A stretch of DNA of 64,000 nt. Source: Adineta vaga. Lineage: Eukaryota; Rotifera. The stretch spans positions 15,686,001-15,750,000 of the forward strand of contig CP075495.1 of NCBI GenBank assembly GCA_021613535.1, given 5' to 3'. The notes beneath the pieces are model-generated. The model did no database searches. It saw nothing but the letters and a program-made list of their open reading frames with translations, and was not told the DNA's origin. Positions 23,461 to 34,700 of this stretch are shown piece by piece. Both the position numbers and the translations under genes were made by a program. Numbering within the stretch: the stretch's first letter is position 1; each line of letters opens with the position of its first letter.

Positions 23461-24426
23461 TCATTTACATAAAATAATTTTCTTCATTTCACTTCGGAAT
23501 GGTTTTGATATAATTAAATTTGTATAACAATTAATATAGAATGGAATACCAGCAAGAAAAAGAAATATATTTGTAAGACAACTTTGTATTTGTGCTTGTT
23601 CAAGAGTTACAACATATTTTATTGTGATTTGTTGATACATAAGAAAACTTGCAAAGAGAAAACTAAATGGTGTATAAATAATAATATCCATAATTAATAT
23701 TAAAGCTAATTGTCGATTTTTTGATGAAGTAGAACGTATATCATTATTATCAACAATAGTTTTACTTGCCGAAGAATCAGGAGCAACTCGAACACGTTTT
23801 AAACTTCGAATATTTTTGATTGCCCATAATCCAAAAATGATCATCAATGAAAGTACTAAAATTTCCTTAATAACAGCATAATAACCTACAAAAGTGAGTG
23901 GAATACCAGACTGAAAATAACAAAATGCTATTGTTGGACTATATTGTGTAATATTTGCAGAAATAATTGCATGTATATGAAATAAAATCCAAAATATTGT
24001 TCCAATTATAACAGATAAATAAGATAAACGAAGAGTACTTCGTCGTCTTGTATTTGCATTTGATGATGTTACTAAAACACGATCAATTGAAGCTAAGATT
24101 AAATAATATGGACTTAAAATATTAAATAAAACTGTTATATAAAGACGTAAACGACAAAGATTCCAATTTTTTGCACTTGGATCATATTTATATCCAACTT
24201 CTAATGTTGAAGAAAATAATGAAACATAAATATAAACGAAATTAGACAAATTATATGAAATTAAATAAATTGAACAGGGATTTTTTCGTAAAAGTTTTTT
24301 TGTAAATATAATTAAATTTAAGATACAACCTAAAGTACCGATTACAATTAATACTGAACCAGCAAATCGATACAAATACGTCTGTGCTACTAATAGTTCA
24401 GCAAGTTTATTACTCGATGTAGACAT
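23461..24426 (-). CDS. Rhodopsin-like seven-helix receptor
   Basis: A single-exon 321-residue receptor closely related to the one at 6953-7966. It shares GTLGCILNLIIF in TM1, RKNPCSIYLIS in the first loop, C91 before TM3, LASIDRVLVTSSNANTRRR at the end of TM3 (IDR at 114-116) and a short basic third loop. TM7 reads YINCYTNLIISKPFRSEMKKI, a variant of NPxxY followed by a helix-8-like motif. It has all seven hydrophobic segments and an intact frame. Ligand unknown. It lies tail to tail with ATP synthase b, about 590 bp apart. Confidence 0.9.
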   Translation of the reverse strand: MSTSSNKLAELLVAQTYLYRFAGSVLIVIGTLGCILNLIIFTKKLLRKNPCSIYLISYNLSNFVYIYVSLFSSTLEVGYKYDPSAKNWNLCRLRLYITVLFNILSPYYLILASIDRVLVTSSNANTRRRSTLRLSYLSVIIGTIFWILFHIHAIISANITQYSPTIAFCYFQSGIPLTFVGYYAVIKEILVLSLMIIFGLWAIKNIRSLKRVRVAPDSSASKTIVDNNDIRSTSSKNRQLALILIMDIIIYTPFSFLFASFLMYQQITIKYVVTLEQAQIQSCLTNIFLFLAGIPFYINCYTNLIISKPFRSEMKKIILCK

Positions 24427-25118
24427 TACAATATGAAATTTTGAAAAGTTCTCTAAAAAAAGACATACTACCTATGTTGAATCATTCATTCTAATTAAAA
24501 TAGAAAAAAAAGAAATTATAATACACGTTTTCTTTTTGAACAGACTATTTAAAAAGAAACAATGAGATTCTATATAAACTCTTTTTTTCTTTAGTCTTTT
24601 TTTTTTCAAAAGAAAAAGAAGAAAACAATGAAAGATTCAAGAAGTAATACATGAGAAATTACTGAAGTATAATGTTGTTTATTATTTATTAATAATATAT
24701 TCTTTGAAAATTATGTAGGAAAACAACGAGAAACATGATTACTACTAATGAATTAGCATTTCTCGTTAACTAGTATTATACATTTTGTTCTATCCTATTT
24801 TTGAGAATATACACTTAAATGTGTCATTTTCTTCGTTAATATCGAATGAGAACTATCCATGCAGAAATTCGTTAAAACTTATTACCTTACTTCTGGTCAT
24901 AATGAAAATATGTTAAAATCATGTTCTCTAAAGAGTTGTTATACAAGTACACATGACTATCTTGAATTCTTTATCATATGACTAAACTATGAAAATCAAT
25001 GAAGTATAATATCATGTCATTAGAAGATGATATTGTCAAATTAAAAACAAAAGTGATTTTCACGATTTATTCTACAAAACTTCACCAATAAAAGTTTTCA
25101 AAAAATAATCCGTTTGGT
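24427..25118. repeat. Duplicated non-coding block (partner near 40500-41213)
   Basis: Several patches match the region before the intact SDR gene: AGATTCAAGAA...ATTACTGA at about 24632 and 40590, CATGTTCTCTAAAGAG at about 24920 and CATGTTTTCTAAACAG at 40960, and GATTTATTCTA at about 25065 and 41163. Together with the SDR 3' fragment that follows, this is an old segmental duplication. Confidence 0.55.
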
Positions 25119-25192
25119 TTTAGGCCGAACATTGATATCGTACCTCATCAGGGACGAAATTCCAAATACTAGCTATGATTAAATCATACTGT
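25119..25192 (-). pseudogene. 3' end fragment of an SDR dehydrogenase
   Basis: The minus strand reads DLIIASIWNFVPDEVRYQCSA and a stop, against DKIIENVWNFIPDGVRYQCLD at the end of the intact gene at 41214-42275. Only this tail survives; the catalytic part is absent. Confidence 0.75.
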
Positions 25193-25815
25193 AGTCAAGT
25201 AGGTAATCGACAAGTAACGTTCATCGGAAGTCGACTCACTCGATCCTAGCCTGTCACAATTTACCTGCAGATATAGTCCTATTTATATATAACTGACAGC
25301 TAATCGAGACTGTTTAAAAACTGAAACATATATTTTACTGATTTTTGAGGCAAGATATTCCACTCCTTTTTATTAAAAAAAGGTGTTCAGCACAACCCTT
25401 CTGAGACTAAAATATGGAACTCATATAGCTCATTCGCGATGATTGTAAGTTTCTATTGGAACTTCGTCTATAGTGAAAATTTGCTGTAAGGATGGGTGTG
25501 GATACGGAGGAGATTAGTTGGATAGTTGAATTCAACTTTCAAGTTTGACACTACTGCACTATTGATGATTAGAGTGAACTGGTTAATCTTAATATTCCCT
25601 TTCATCCTCCTCGTCCATATACGCTCAAGATGATGATGAGCTATTTGCAGTGTCTGAAATAATCGAGTGTTGATTGCATATTCAACTGTAAGGAACATAT
25701 CTGTGATAATTATAAAGAAGAATGAATGCGAAAATTATTATTACAATAATAAACTGGTAATTTTAATAATATAGTACAAAGTTGACAAAAATAAAATGTT
25801 TTTGAAATAACTAAC
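25193..25815. other. Intergenic sequence
   Basis: No supported gene. A short GGATGGGTGTGGAT tract lies near 25491. Confidence 0.35.
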
Positions 25816-25992
25816 TTGTAAACGATTGTTTGGATTGATAATCTTACCGGTAATTGCTTGTTGATCATTTGAATTTGAATTTGAATTTGAATTCTGATTA
25901 ATTAATCTTAAACATTCACCTGTTTTAACAATCCAAACATAAACACAACCATCAGCAATTGTAAAGACACATCTAAATAAATTGTTTTCCAT
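25816..25992 (-). pseudogene. WD40-repeat gene fragment (WDR75-like)
   Basis: One exon-like piece reads TIADGCVYVWIVKTGECLRL, then an Asn-Ser repeat coded by (GAATTT)n on the plus strand, then GKIINPNNRLQ and a GTTAGT donor. The pattern matches the first WD repeat of the nucleolar U3-complex protein WDR75 (VKVYST...EC...NPNNHLQ). That assignment is from memory of the family and is tentative. No continuing exons are visible on either side, so it is a partial copy or a gene fragment. Confidence 0.4.
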
Positions 25993-26761
25993 TTATTTTA
26001 TTTTATTTCCAAATATTACTTTGAATTTGATCAGATTAATGAAAAATATTTCCTTTACTTTGACGCATAGATTATACCATCGAAATTTTGATAACTTCAT
26101 GTTTAAACTATTTTTCGTTTTTTTTTCTTTCAAAGATAAGGAAGAGTTATGTTCTTTTATCTTCTTATAAATAACAAGTAACGCTCATCCGCAGGATTCG
26201 CTGACCCCTCTCTGAAAGAACTATAATGATGATTAACGTATCGATATTCTTTAAAAAACTCTCTTAAAGAGAAGAAACACTGGTCAAAATTTCTTTTCTT
26301 GATTTTATGTTTTGATTTTGTTCAGCATCATTGAAAATCTCGAGATCCACATTTTAGCGCATCTGGTTGAACGAATAAAAAAATACATCAATTTTACTGA
26401 CAACCACTCCCGAAACTATTTTGAGATTTCTCAAAAAATATAGCTAAAAAGAACGCTCATAAAATTTGCAGCTTCCGACGGAAATTCTACTGACGGAATC
26501 CAATACAGATCCGTCACCAGGAATCCGATACGATTTTGTCGGAACGTTGGATCCTATAAGATCCTATCGGATTTGTCGACCTGGAAAGAGCTTTATGAAA
26601 TTATTCGTTTAATATACTAAAAGATACAGCATCGAAAACTGAACAAAATTCTCTATTTAGATATTCTCGTTCTGTCGACCGATCGGTACTAGTCGAACAT
26701 TAAAAATACGTAAATTTGATAAATATAATGATATTAATTGTTTCTATCTATTCTTTGAAAG
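25993..26761. other. Intergenic sequence
   Basis: No gene. A GC-richer patch near 26480-26580 repeats the words CCGACGG, GGAATCC and GGATCCTAT and may be a decayed foldback element. Confidence 0.35.
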
Positions 26762-28260
26762 AAAAAAAGGAGTGTTCCAAAACCTTTTTGGGTTCTGCAA
26801 CATCTCCAGAACCAGAAAAAGTTCTGTATGACATATGAGAAACCAAGAAAGGTTCTGGGCAACAATTCTGAACTACAAAGGCTTTTGTCCGACAATTCTA
26901 AACTATGAAGAGTTCTGTCAGTCATCCCTTAAACTACAGAAGGTTTAGTTATTTTTCTACTGAACCTTGAAAACTCCTTCGTGAGACGAAACTGAATCCA
27001 GTTGGTTCAATAGTACAACTGCAGAACTTTAAAAAGTTCTGTTTTATTAATTTTGAACCAAAAGGGTTCTGCCCAAAAATACTCAGTTTGAAAGGGTTCG
27101 GTCTGATAATATTGAATCATAGAGATTTTTTCCTTCGACGTTACTAAATGTAAAGTTTCTTCTCTAAAATCCGCAACCTGATATAGCTGCCCCAGTGAAT
27201 GTTGGAGTATCGTAAGTTTCCTCAACTGAAGAAGAGAGTCACACACTCAAAAAATGTATATACGTTCATTTGTTCATGCAAGTCAACAACAATTTAACAA
27301 CTTTCTTTTCTCTTTTGAGTTTTGTCATAACAAAAAACGGAAATGCTTTGGCCATTTCAAGTTGTCAATAACGATCTTAGGTATGAACTGAACAACTTAA
27401 TGTTTTGCATCGACGATGGTGGGAGTCCACTATCAGTATATGATTATTCCAAGCAATTTTTCAGTCATCCAAATCTGAGGGAGGTTTTTCTCTTATTACT
27501 TACATGTAACAAAATCATGTTCAGGCCAGTTACAAGTTAACAGAGAACGACTCTAATATAGCTCAAACTAACTTATATGTTATGTCAACAATAGAGGGTA
27601 GGAGTTGATCAGCTCAAGTCCATGAACTCTGATGAAATGAACTAAAGAACTATTCAAAAGTTTATCATTTCACCGAGCTCAATCTTTTAAAAATATTCTT
27701 TACAAATAAAATGATCTTTTTCAGCGGTTCCTCTATTCGATTATGTAGAGATATCACGCAGTCATCAACTGATAGTATGTAGGGGTATTTGTATACCCTT
27801 GAGCATAGAAGATATCTTTATATAATGAGACTAGCAGACAGGGACGGGCTGAGGATTTTATAATACTCGAAAACTTAACTTCAAAGCATGGGTCCCGCAT
27901 GAAACTTATGAAAGATGATAAGTGACCCAAATGGTGACTTTTTACCAAAGACATTTTGTGATTGAAGTTTGCGAAAAAAAATTCTTTTAATTGCTACACC
28001 CAACTTTTGTTTTTGGTTTAAGCAGTACTCAGATTCTTAGAATGTTATCGGAATCTACATCGAATTTCATCCACAGATTTCAAATCTTTCAGAAGCTATC
28101 AAGAGATATATTCAATACGACTTGTTCAATCCCTCTTTCTATTCGGACAGCTTTCGAAACTAAATATCAGTCCCTGATAGCAGCAGATATTGAGAAGGTC
28201 ATAGCTTTTAGCGAGAATGTTTATGTTATTATATTTAAAATGAAAAACTAAATATTGTGT

Positions 28261-28700
28261 TATCATTTAGGTTCATATTGATGTGTGAGTAAAGGTGAGT
28301 TGTATTTGAAATATGATATGAAATATTTCTTATTGTTGTATATTGATACATATCGATATCTGATTAAGAGTAAGTAATATTTCAAATACGAAATGAAACA
28401 TTCTCTATTATCATTTATGTTTGTATAGATATGTGGGTACAAATGAGTTATTTTCAAAACAATATGTTAAATATTTATTGTTATCATTTCGGTTCATAGC
28501 CATATCTGATTAAAGTTGAGTGATATTTTGAATTTTAGATTAAATATTTTCTATTGTCATTTAGATTCAGATCGAAGTCTAACGCAATGTGACTTTTATT
28601 TTATATAGAAAACTAAATATTTTCTTCTTTCATATTTATACCGATCTATATTGCAGAGAAATGGTAAGTGGGATATTAGAAACAAAATAGTAGAATGATT
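28261..28700. repeat. About six degenerate copies of a roughly 73-bp unit
   Basis: Successive units begin with variants of TTATCATTTAGGTTCATA at about 28261, 28333, 28408, 28482, 28554 and 28627. Each carries a TATTTGAAATATGA-like block. Copies differ by many substitutions, so the array is old. Confidence 0.6.
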
Positions 28701-28966
28701 TTCTTTTTATATCTAGGTTGATTTGTACACGTATTCAAGTACTGCAAGTGCGTCTGTTTATATTACAAGGTCAAAAACAGACTGAGAAAGTGAATTAGGT
28801 TAGGGCTGAATTGAGCCAATCGGCAGCAAGCAAAAAGCGTGATTCGACTGTAGCTTAATTCACTTTTTCGGTCTATTTGAGAGCTTAACATAAACAGACG
28901 CACTTGCAACACTGGAATATGTGTACAAATCAACCTAGATATAAAGAGAAAATAATTTTCTGAAAA
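28692..28966. repeat. Long imperfect palindrome
   Basis: The left arm contains TATATCTAGGTTGATTTGTA and CAAGTGCGTCTGTTTAT. The right arm contains the complements ATAAACAGACGCACTTG and TACAAATCAACCTAGATATA. A second inner pair (GAAAGTGAATTA with TAATTCACTTTTTC) continues the stem. The arms are roughly 75-80 nt. It resembles a foldback MITE nested in the larger element. Confidence 0.75.
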
Positions 28967-29133
28967 ACCATTTAACACACCTTTTATGTCAGACTGAACC
29001 TTATTTTTGTATAGAATAATGAAGAGTTCTGTTAGGTTTTAACAGAACCCTCTATGAGCCAGAACATTTTTGTGGGTTCTGAATTTTACCAGCGGGCAGA
29101 ACCCTCAAAAAGGTTCTGGAAAACTCCTTTTTT

Positions 29134-29480
29134 ATTTTCAGAGTTGGCTTTCATGCATCTAATATCTGATGCGATGAATAAAATTTCAATAGAAGGAAAA
29201 TGATTGATAAAAAATTGTTCAAAAATATCAACTGCTTCGGATTTGAATTTAAAAGATGCATATGTCAAATTAATCAACATCATGCCATATAAATTTGGTT
29301 GTGTAGGACCATATTGACGTAATAAATTTGCTGATAAATAACGAAATTATGGAACACACGATAATAAACAAATCAATTGATTACAATATATTGAATTATC
29401 AACGATTAAATATTCCATTGAGCTATATGAGAAAGTCATAATGTATTGTGTATATTTCGGAAAGTATAGAGGCAATTGAT
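29134..29480 (-). pseudogene. F-box/leucine-rich family fragment
   Basis: The minus strand reads YSSMEYLIVDNS...LLSCVP, an in-frame stop, FRYLSANLL and LTYASFKFKSEAVDIFEQ, then INHFPSIEILFIASD and CMKAN. This follows the intact protein at 60719-62516 segment by segment (YSSIEYLIIDHG, LTHVSFKLYG, ELFLINYCSSIQFLRLSDD, LKANRW). It ends at the edge of the inverted-repeat element, so insertion or a linked deletion removed the rest. Confidence 0.65.
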
Positions 29481-31749
29481 CTCAAATTGTGTCGAAGGAA
29501 AATAATATGAAAGTGTTCCACAATAGATTTTTAATGTTGAGAGAATCTGAAATAAAACATAGTTTCTCGTAATATTAACGTAAGATACGATCAAATGAGA
29601 ATTAAATAGGTTTCGAAAAAAACAGTCGAGTATTCCAGAAGGTCTTCTATTGTAAACCTAGATTTACATAAATGAATAGACAACACTATTCTATAGAAGA
29701 ATAAAATAATAGGGATCTATCGAAAACGATAATGAGAAGGATATATCACATGATGCTCTAAACAAATATTACCTTCAAAGACAATGATCAAAAAAAGATT
29801 AGAACACTTATGATAATTAAATGAAAATAGAGTTGCTCTAATAAATTTTTGCTTGTCTATAAATAAGAAACAAAATGAGTAGAAATATAGATGAGATTTA
29901 CGGAATGTTCATTTTTAATTTTGTTCTCATTTCGTAAGTCTAAATATGGAAGTTTTTTTTTATCTCTTTTGCCATGAAAGTAGAAAAGAAAAACTTCTTC
30001 TACGCAAGACATCAACATTATTATTTGTTTTCATTAGAATTTAAAACACTGAAAAAAGAACAAACAATCATATACTCTATAATTTTGGTCAAAATGTATA
30101 TGTTTTCTGATAGAAGACAAAGTTTCTATCCGGAAACATCAAGTATTAAAAAAAAAGAAAAAGAGTTTATTGAATTTTTGTATGGATTCAATAGTTATTT
30201 ACCTAATTATGACAATGGATAATATCCGTTTACAATCGATTATTTTAAAATTTACAAGTTCGTCTTTCGAATGACGTTTGATAATGTATTCATTTTTATC
30301 TTGGTTATGATGCAACACTCGTTTGAATTCTCGTTGTTTGGATGCTGTGAAATTGTTCAAAGGTTATAGGTAACTATTATACGAATTCGATATTTTTTAC
30401 AAATATATTTAGAGCATTGCAATCAAAATTGATTAAATCAAATCAAACAAAGTTTATCATTAATTTTGTTATCTCTGTTCGACTAATGTTAGATATTATT
30501 TGTTAATTCATGTCAGATATAATCCTATCTTTGTTAAAATACCAATATTATATGGAAGAAAATTTCCATTTAGTGTAAATATGACAATTATATACTTCAT
30601 CAATATATTCATAGTCAAAAAGTCAGTGATCAATATGCCATTGGTTCAATGAAACAAATGTCATGATACATGCGTCGATGGTGTATTTTAGAAGAATCTT
30701 CATCACAATCGATGAATTCAGAAAGGCAGTTCACATTGATTTCTCAAATAAACAAAATCGTCATATTAGATAAAGAAACTATTTTGGGTGTACATTCAAC
30801 AACTAAATGTTCATTATCATGTGTAATTATTTGAATACACAGCATGAAAAACTTCGATAGATCTAGTATAGCCGGTTTCATCGACACCGATGCTGAATAT
30901 ATTCAAAAAGAAATATGTGTAAACTTAAGACAGAACGACTTTACCACTCGCGAATTTATCATACTCTTGTGATTCTCAGAATGATAATGAATAGGAAGGG
31001 ACTATAAGTACGGGTCACTATGTAAACATGAAACACTCTTTGTGTTTACAAGTGCATTTCGCCGTCTTTCATTGACACTCAAATATATCGGAAGCTGCAT
31101 CCAGATGCGATTTATATCCTTAATTGTGTCTCTACACATTAGTTTGTTGAGACTGAGATACACTCCTTTCTCTAAAACTTTCTTTTTTATCTTGAAAGAT
31201 GTACGAATACAAAACATTTTTCTATCATTAGACATCAAACGTCAAATCAAAGAAGCAACTAAATAAAGTTGTCAAACTCGTCATCCACTTTATCTTGCCG
31301 TCAACCCCAACTCTCTATTATGAGAAATATTCAAAATAAAGTTCGAAAGAATATTTTGCTACGTTTTCACGCACAACAGAATGTTTAAGAAATAATTTCC
31401 CAGTCGTTCCTACTAGATCAGCGATGGGAATAAATGCAGCGGACCCATTAAAAGGCTCATAAGACGCATCAACGGTCGTCCTTCTTCTTTATAACCTTTC
31501 CACTATTGAAAAATTTTCAGAAGACATTATATTAAGAGTAGACACTTTCACAAAATATCATATGATACCCATCAAACTTCAACTAATAAACTATAGTGCA
31601 TTTTAAACATGGGATTTCGCTATCTCGGACATACACAAATCAACAACTTAGATCATAGACACATCTCTCACGGCCGGAAATCAAGAGCTTAAAACAAAAC
31701 ACGTTATTGTACGATCAATACGACTTCGAAGCACACTGTGTATTCATTC
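29481..31749. other. Gene-poor stretch
   Basis: Short open frames near 29974 and 31002-31266 show no family and no splice support. Around 30650-30830 a few coding-like words appear, but I cannot identify a gene. Confidence 0.35.
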
Positions 31750-34700
31750 CTAACCACATCGGTTTCCTCTAAAACAATTCCCAGAAAAGGGAACTAAAAA
31801 ACAATGTCCCTCGAATCCCAACAACAACGTTAACCTATTTCCAAAAGTATTTCGGAGATACTTTCTTTCTTGAGCACCAATTTGATTGTCCTCCAGATTT
31901 AGTGTGGTGAGTGTCTACATAGCAGAGAGAGTATGGATGTGTCAATTAGGTCAAGAGCAAATGAGTACTACCGTGTTTGTTCGCAAGGCATCACCAATAT
32001 GTTGTGCTCCTTGATCGCCGATTTGATTGTATCGCAGATTTAGTGTGGTCAGTGTCTACATAGCAGAGAGAGTATGGATGTGTCAATCAGGACAAGAGCG
32101 AATGAATATTACTGTGTTTATTCGCAAGGCACCACAAATATGTTGTGCTCCTTGATCGCCGATTCCATTGTTCTCGAGATATAGTGTGTTAAGTGTCTAT
32201 AGAGGAGAGAGAGCATGGATGTGTCAATCAGGACAAGAGCGAATAAATATTACCGTGTTTATTCGCAAGGCACCACCAATATGTTGTGCTCCTTGATCGC
32301 CGAATCGATTGTATCGGAGATATAGTGTGTTAAGTGTCTATAGAGGAGAGAGAGCATGGATGTGTTAATCAGGACAAGAGCGAATGAATATTACCGTGTT
32401 TGTTCGCAAGGCATCACCAATATGTTGTGCTCCTTGATCACCGATTTCATTGTCCTCCAGATTTAGTGTGGTGAGTGTCTACATAGCAGAGAGAGTATGG
32501 ATGTGTCAATTAGGTCAAGAGCAAATGAGTACTACCGTGTTTGTTCGCAAGGCATCACCAATATGTTGTGCTCCTTGATCACCGATTTCATTGTCCTCCA
32601 GATTTAGTGTGGTGAGTGTCTACATAGCAGAGAGAGTATGGATGTGTCAATTAGGTCAAGAGCAAATGAGTACTACCGTGTTTGTTCGCAAGGCATCACC
32701 AATATGTTGTGCTCCTTGATCGCCGATTCCATTGTTCTCCAGATTTAGTGTGGTGAGTGTCTACATAGCAGAGAGAGTATGGATGTGTCATTCAGGACAA
32801 GAGCGAATGAATATTACCGTGTTTATTCGCAAGGTATCACCAATATGTTTTGCTCCTTGATCGCCGATTTGATTGTATCGCAGATTTAGTGTGGTCAGTG
32901 TCTATAGAGGAGAGAGAGCATCGATGTCAATTAGGACAAGAGCGAATGAATATTACCGTGTTTATTCGCAAGGCACCACAAATATGTTGTGCTCCTTGAT
33001 CGCCGATTCCATTGTTCTCGAGATTTAGTGTGGTGAGTGTCTATAGAGGAGAGAGAGCATAGATGTGTCAATTAGGACACGAGCGAATGAATATTACCGT
33101 GTTTATTCGCAAGGCATCACCAATATGTTGTGCTCCTTGATCGCCGATTCTATTGTTCTCGAGATTTAGTGTGTTGAGTGTCTATAGAGGAGAGAAAGCA
33201 TAGATGTGTCAATTAGGACAAGAGCGAATGAATATTACTGTGTTTGTTCGCAAGGCATCACCAATATGTTGTGCTCCTTGATCGTCGATTCGATTGTATC
33301 GGAGATTTAGTGTGTTGAGTGTCTATAGAGGAGAGAGAGCATGGATGTGTTAATCAGGACAAGAGCGAATGAATATTACCGTGTTTGTTCGCAAGGCATC
33401 ACCAATATGTTGTGCTCCTTGATCACCGATTCCATTGTTCTTCAGATTTAGTGTGGTGAGTGTCTACATAGCAGAGAGAGTATGGATGTGTCAATCAGGA
33501 CAAGAGCGAATGAATATTACTGTGTTTTTTCGCAAGGCATCACCAATATGTTGTGCTCCTTGATCACCGATTTCATTGTCCTCCAGATTTAGTGTGGTGA
33601 GTGTCTACATAGCAGAGAGAGTATGGATGTGTCAATTAGGTCAAGAGCAAATGAGTACTACCGTGTTTGTTCGCAAGGCATCACCAATATGTTGTGCTCC
33701 TTGATCGCCGATTTGATTGTATCGCAGATTTAGTGTGGTCAGTGTCTACATAGCAGAGAGAGTATGGATGTGTCAATCAGGACAAGAGCGAATGAATATT
33801 ACTGTGTTTATTCGCAAGGCACCACAAATATGTTGTGCTCCTTGATCGCCGATTCCATTGTTCTCGAGATTTAGTGTGTTAAGTGTCTATAGAGGAGAGA
33901 AAGCATGGATGTGTCAATTAGGTCAAGAGCAAATGAGTACTACCGTGTTTGTTCGCAAGGCATCACCAATATGTTGTGCTCCTTGATTGCCGATTTGATT
34001 GTATCGCAGATTTAGTGTGGTCAGTGTCTACATAGCAGAGAGAGTATGGATGTGTCAATCAGGACAAGAGCGAATGAATATTACTGTGTTTATTCGCAAG
34101 GCACCACAAATATGTTGTGCTCCTTGATCGCCGATTCCATTGTTCTCGAGATTTAGTGTGTTAAGTGTCTATAGAGGAGAGAGAGCATGGATGTGTTAAT
34201 CAGGACAAGAGCGAATAAATATTACCGTATTTGTTCGCAAGGCATCACCAATATGTTGTGCCCCTTGATGGCCGATTTGATTGTACCCGAGATCTAGTGC
34301 GGTGAGTGTCTATGTATAGAATATTCCTTTCGACAATGTGAGTAAAGAAATCTGAACTTTAGAGTAAGGTTTTTCAATTAGATATAGGATTATACAAGAG
34401 GTGTGGCTGTAGTGTGTGAAAGTGTTCGATCGGGTTTCATGGAGTGAAAAGAGAAATCGGTGCTTGTCTGATTATTACTGAGTTAATGTTGGAATCGTCG
34501 AATGAGTGGAGTGAGTACTGTACTGAAGGTAGTGATACTTGTTGATTTCGAATGGTTTTGGATTGTTATTTTTAGATTTGGATTGCGAAAGATCGTATGG
34601 AGTCGGGGTAGAATATAAAACAGTTCAGTTTATTTTGTTCGGTGGGTGTCAGAGATAGTTGTGGAATTGTTTAAGAGTTGCAATAGGGACATTTGTTTGA

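Larger units (their letters stand above)
26762..29133. mobile_element. 2.4-kb terminal-inverted-repeat element, no transposase seen
   Basis: The left end reads AAAAAAAGGAGTGTTCC, then AACCTTTTTG and GGTTCTGC. The right end (29096-29133) is its reverse complement with a few changes. Inside both ends the word GGTTCTG recurs many times (26786-27110 and 29020-29133), a subterminal repeat pattern common in DNA transposons. The middle holds a roughly 73-bp degenerate tandem repeat and a palindrome (separate entries). I find no transposase frame, so it looks non-autonomous or decayed. Its right end sits directly against a broken F-box pseudogene. Confidence 0.7.

Noticed and set aside
26480-26580. 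Patch with repeated CCGACGG and GGAATCC words
   Set aside because: Suggestive of a foldback repeat, but no clear arms or boundaries could be drawn.
27343-27540. Frame containing IDDGGSPLSV, recalling a cadherin repeat
   Set aside because: Only one short word matches. The calcium-binding motifs are absent and it lies inside a transposon-like element.
31900-34310. Direct tandem repeats considered as a CRISPR array or plain satellite
   Set aside because: Units have no unique spacers, and each contains an in-phase leucine-rich exon with GT..AG intron borders, so a gene explains them.
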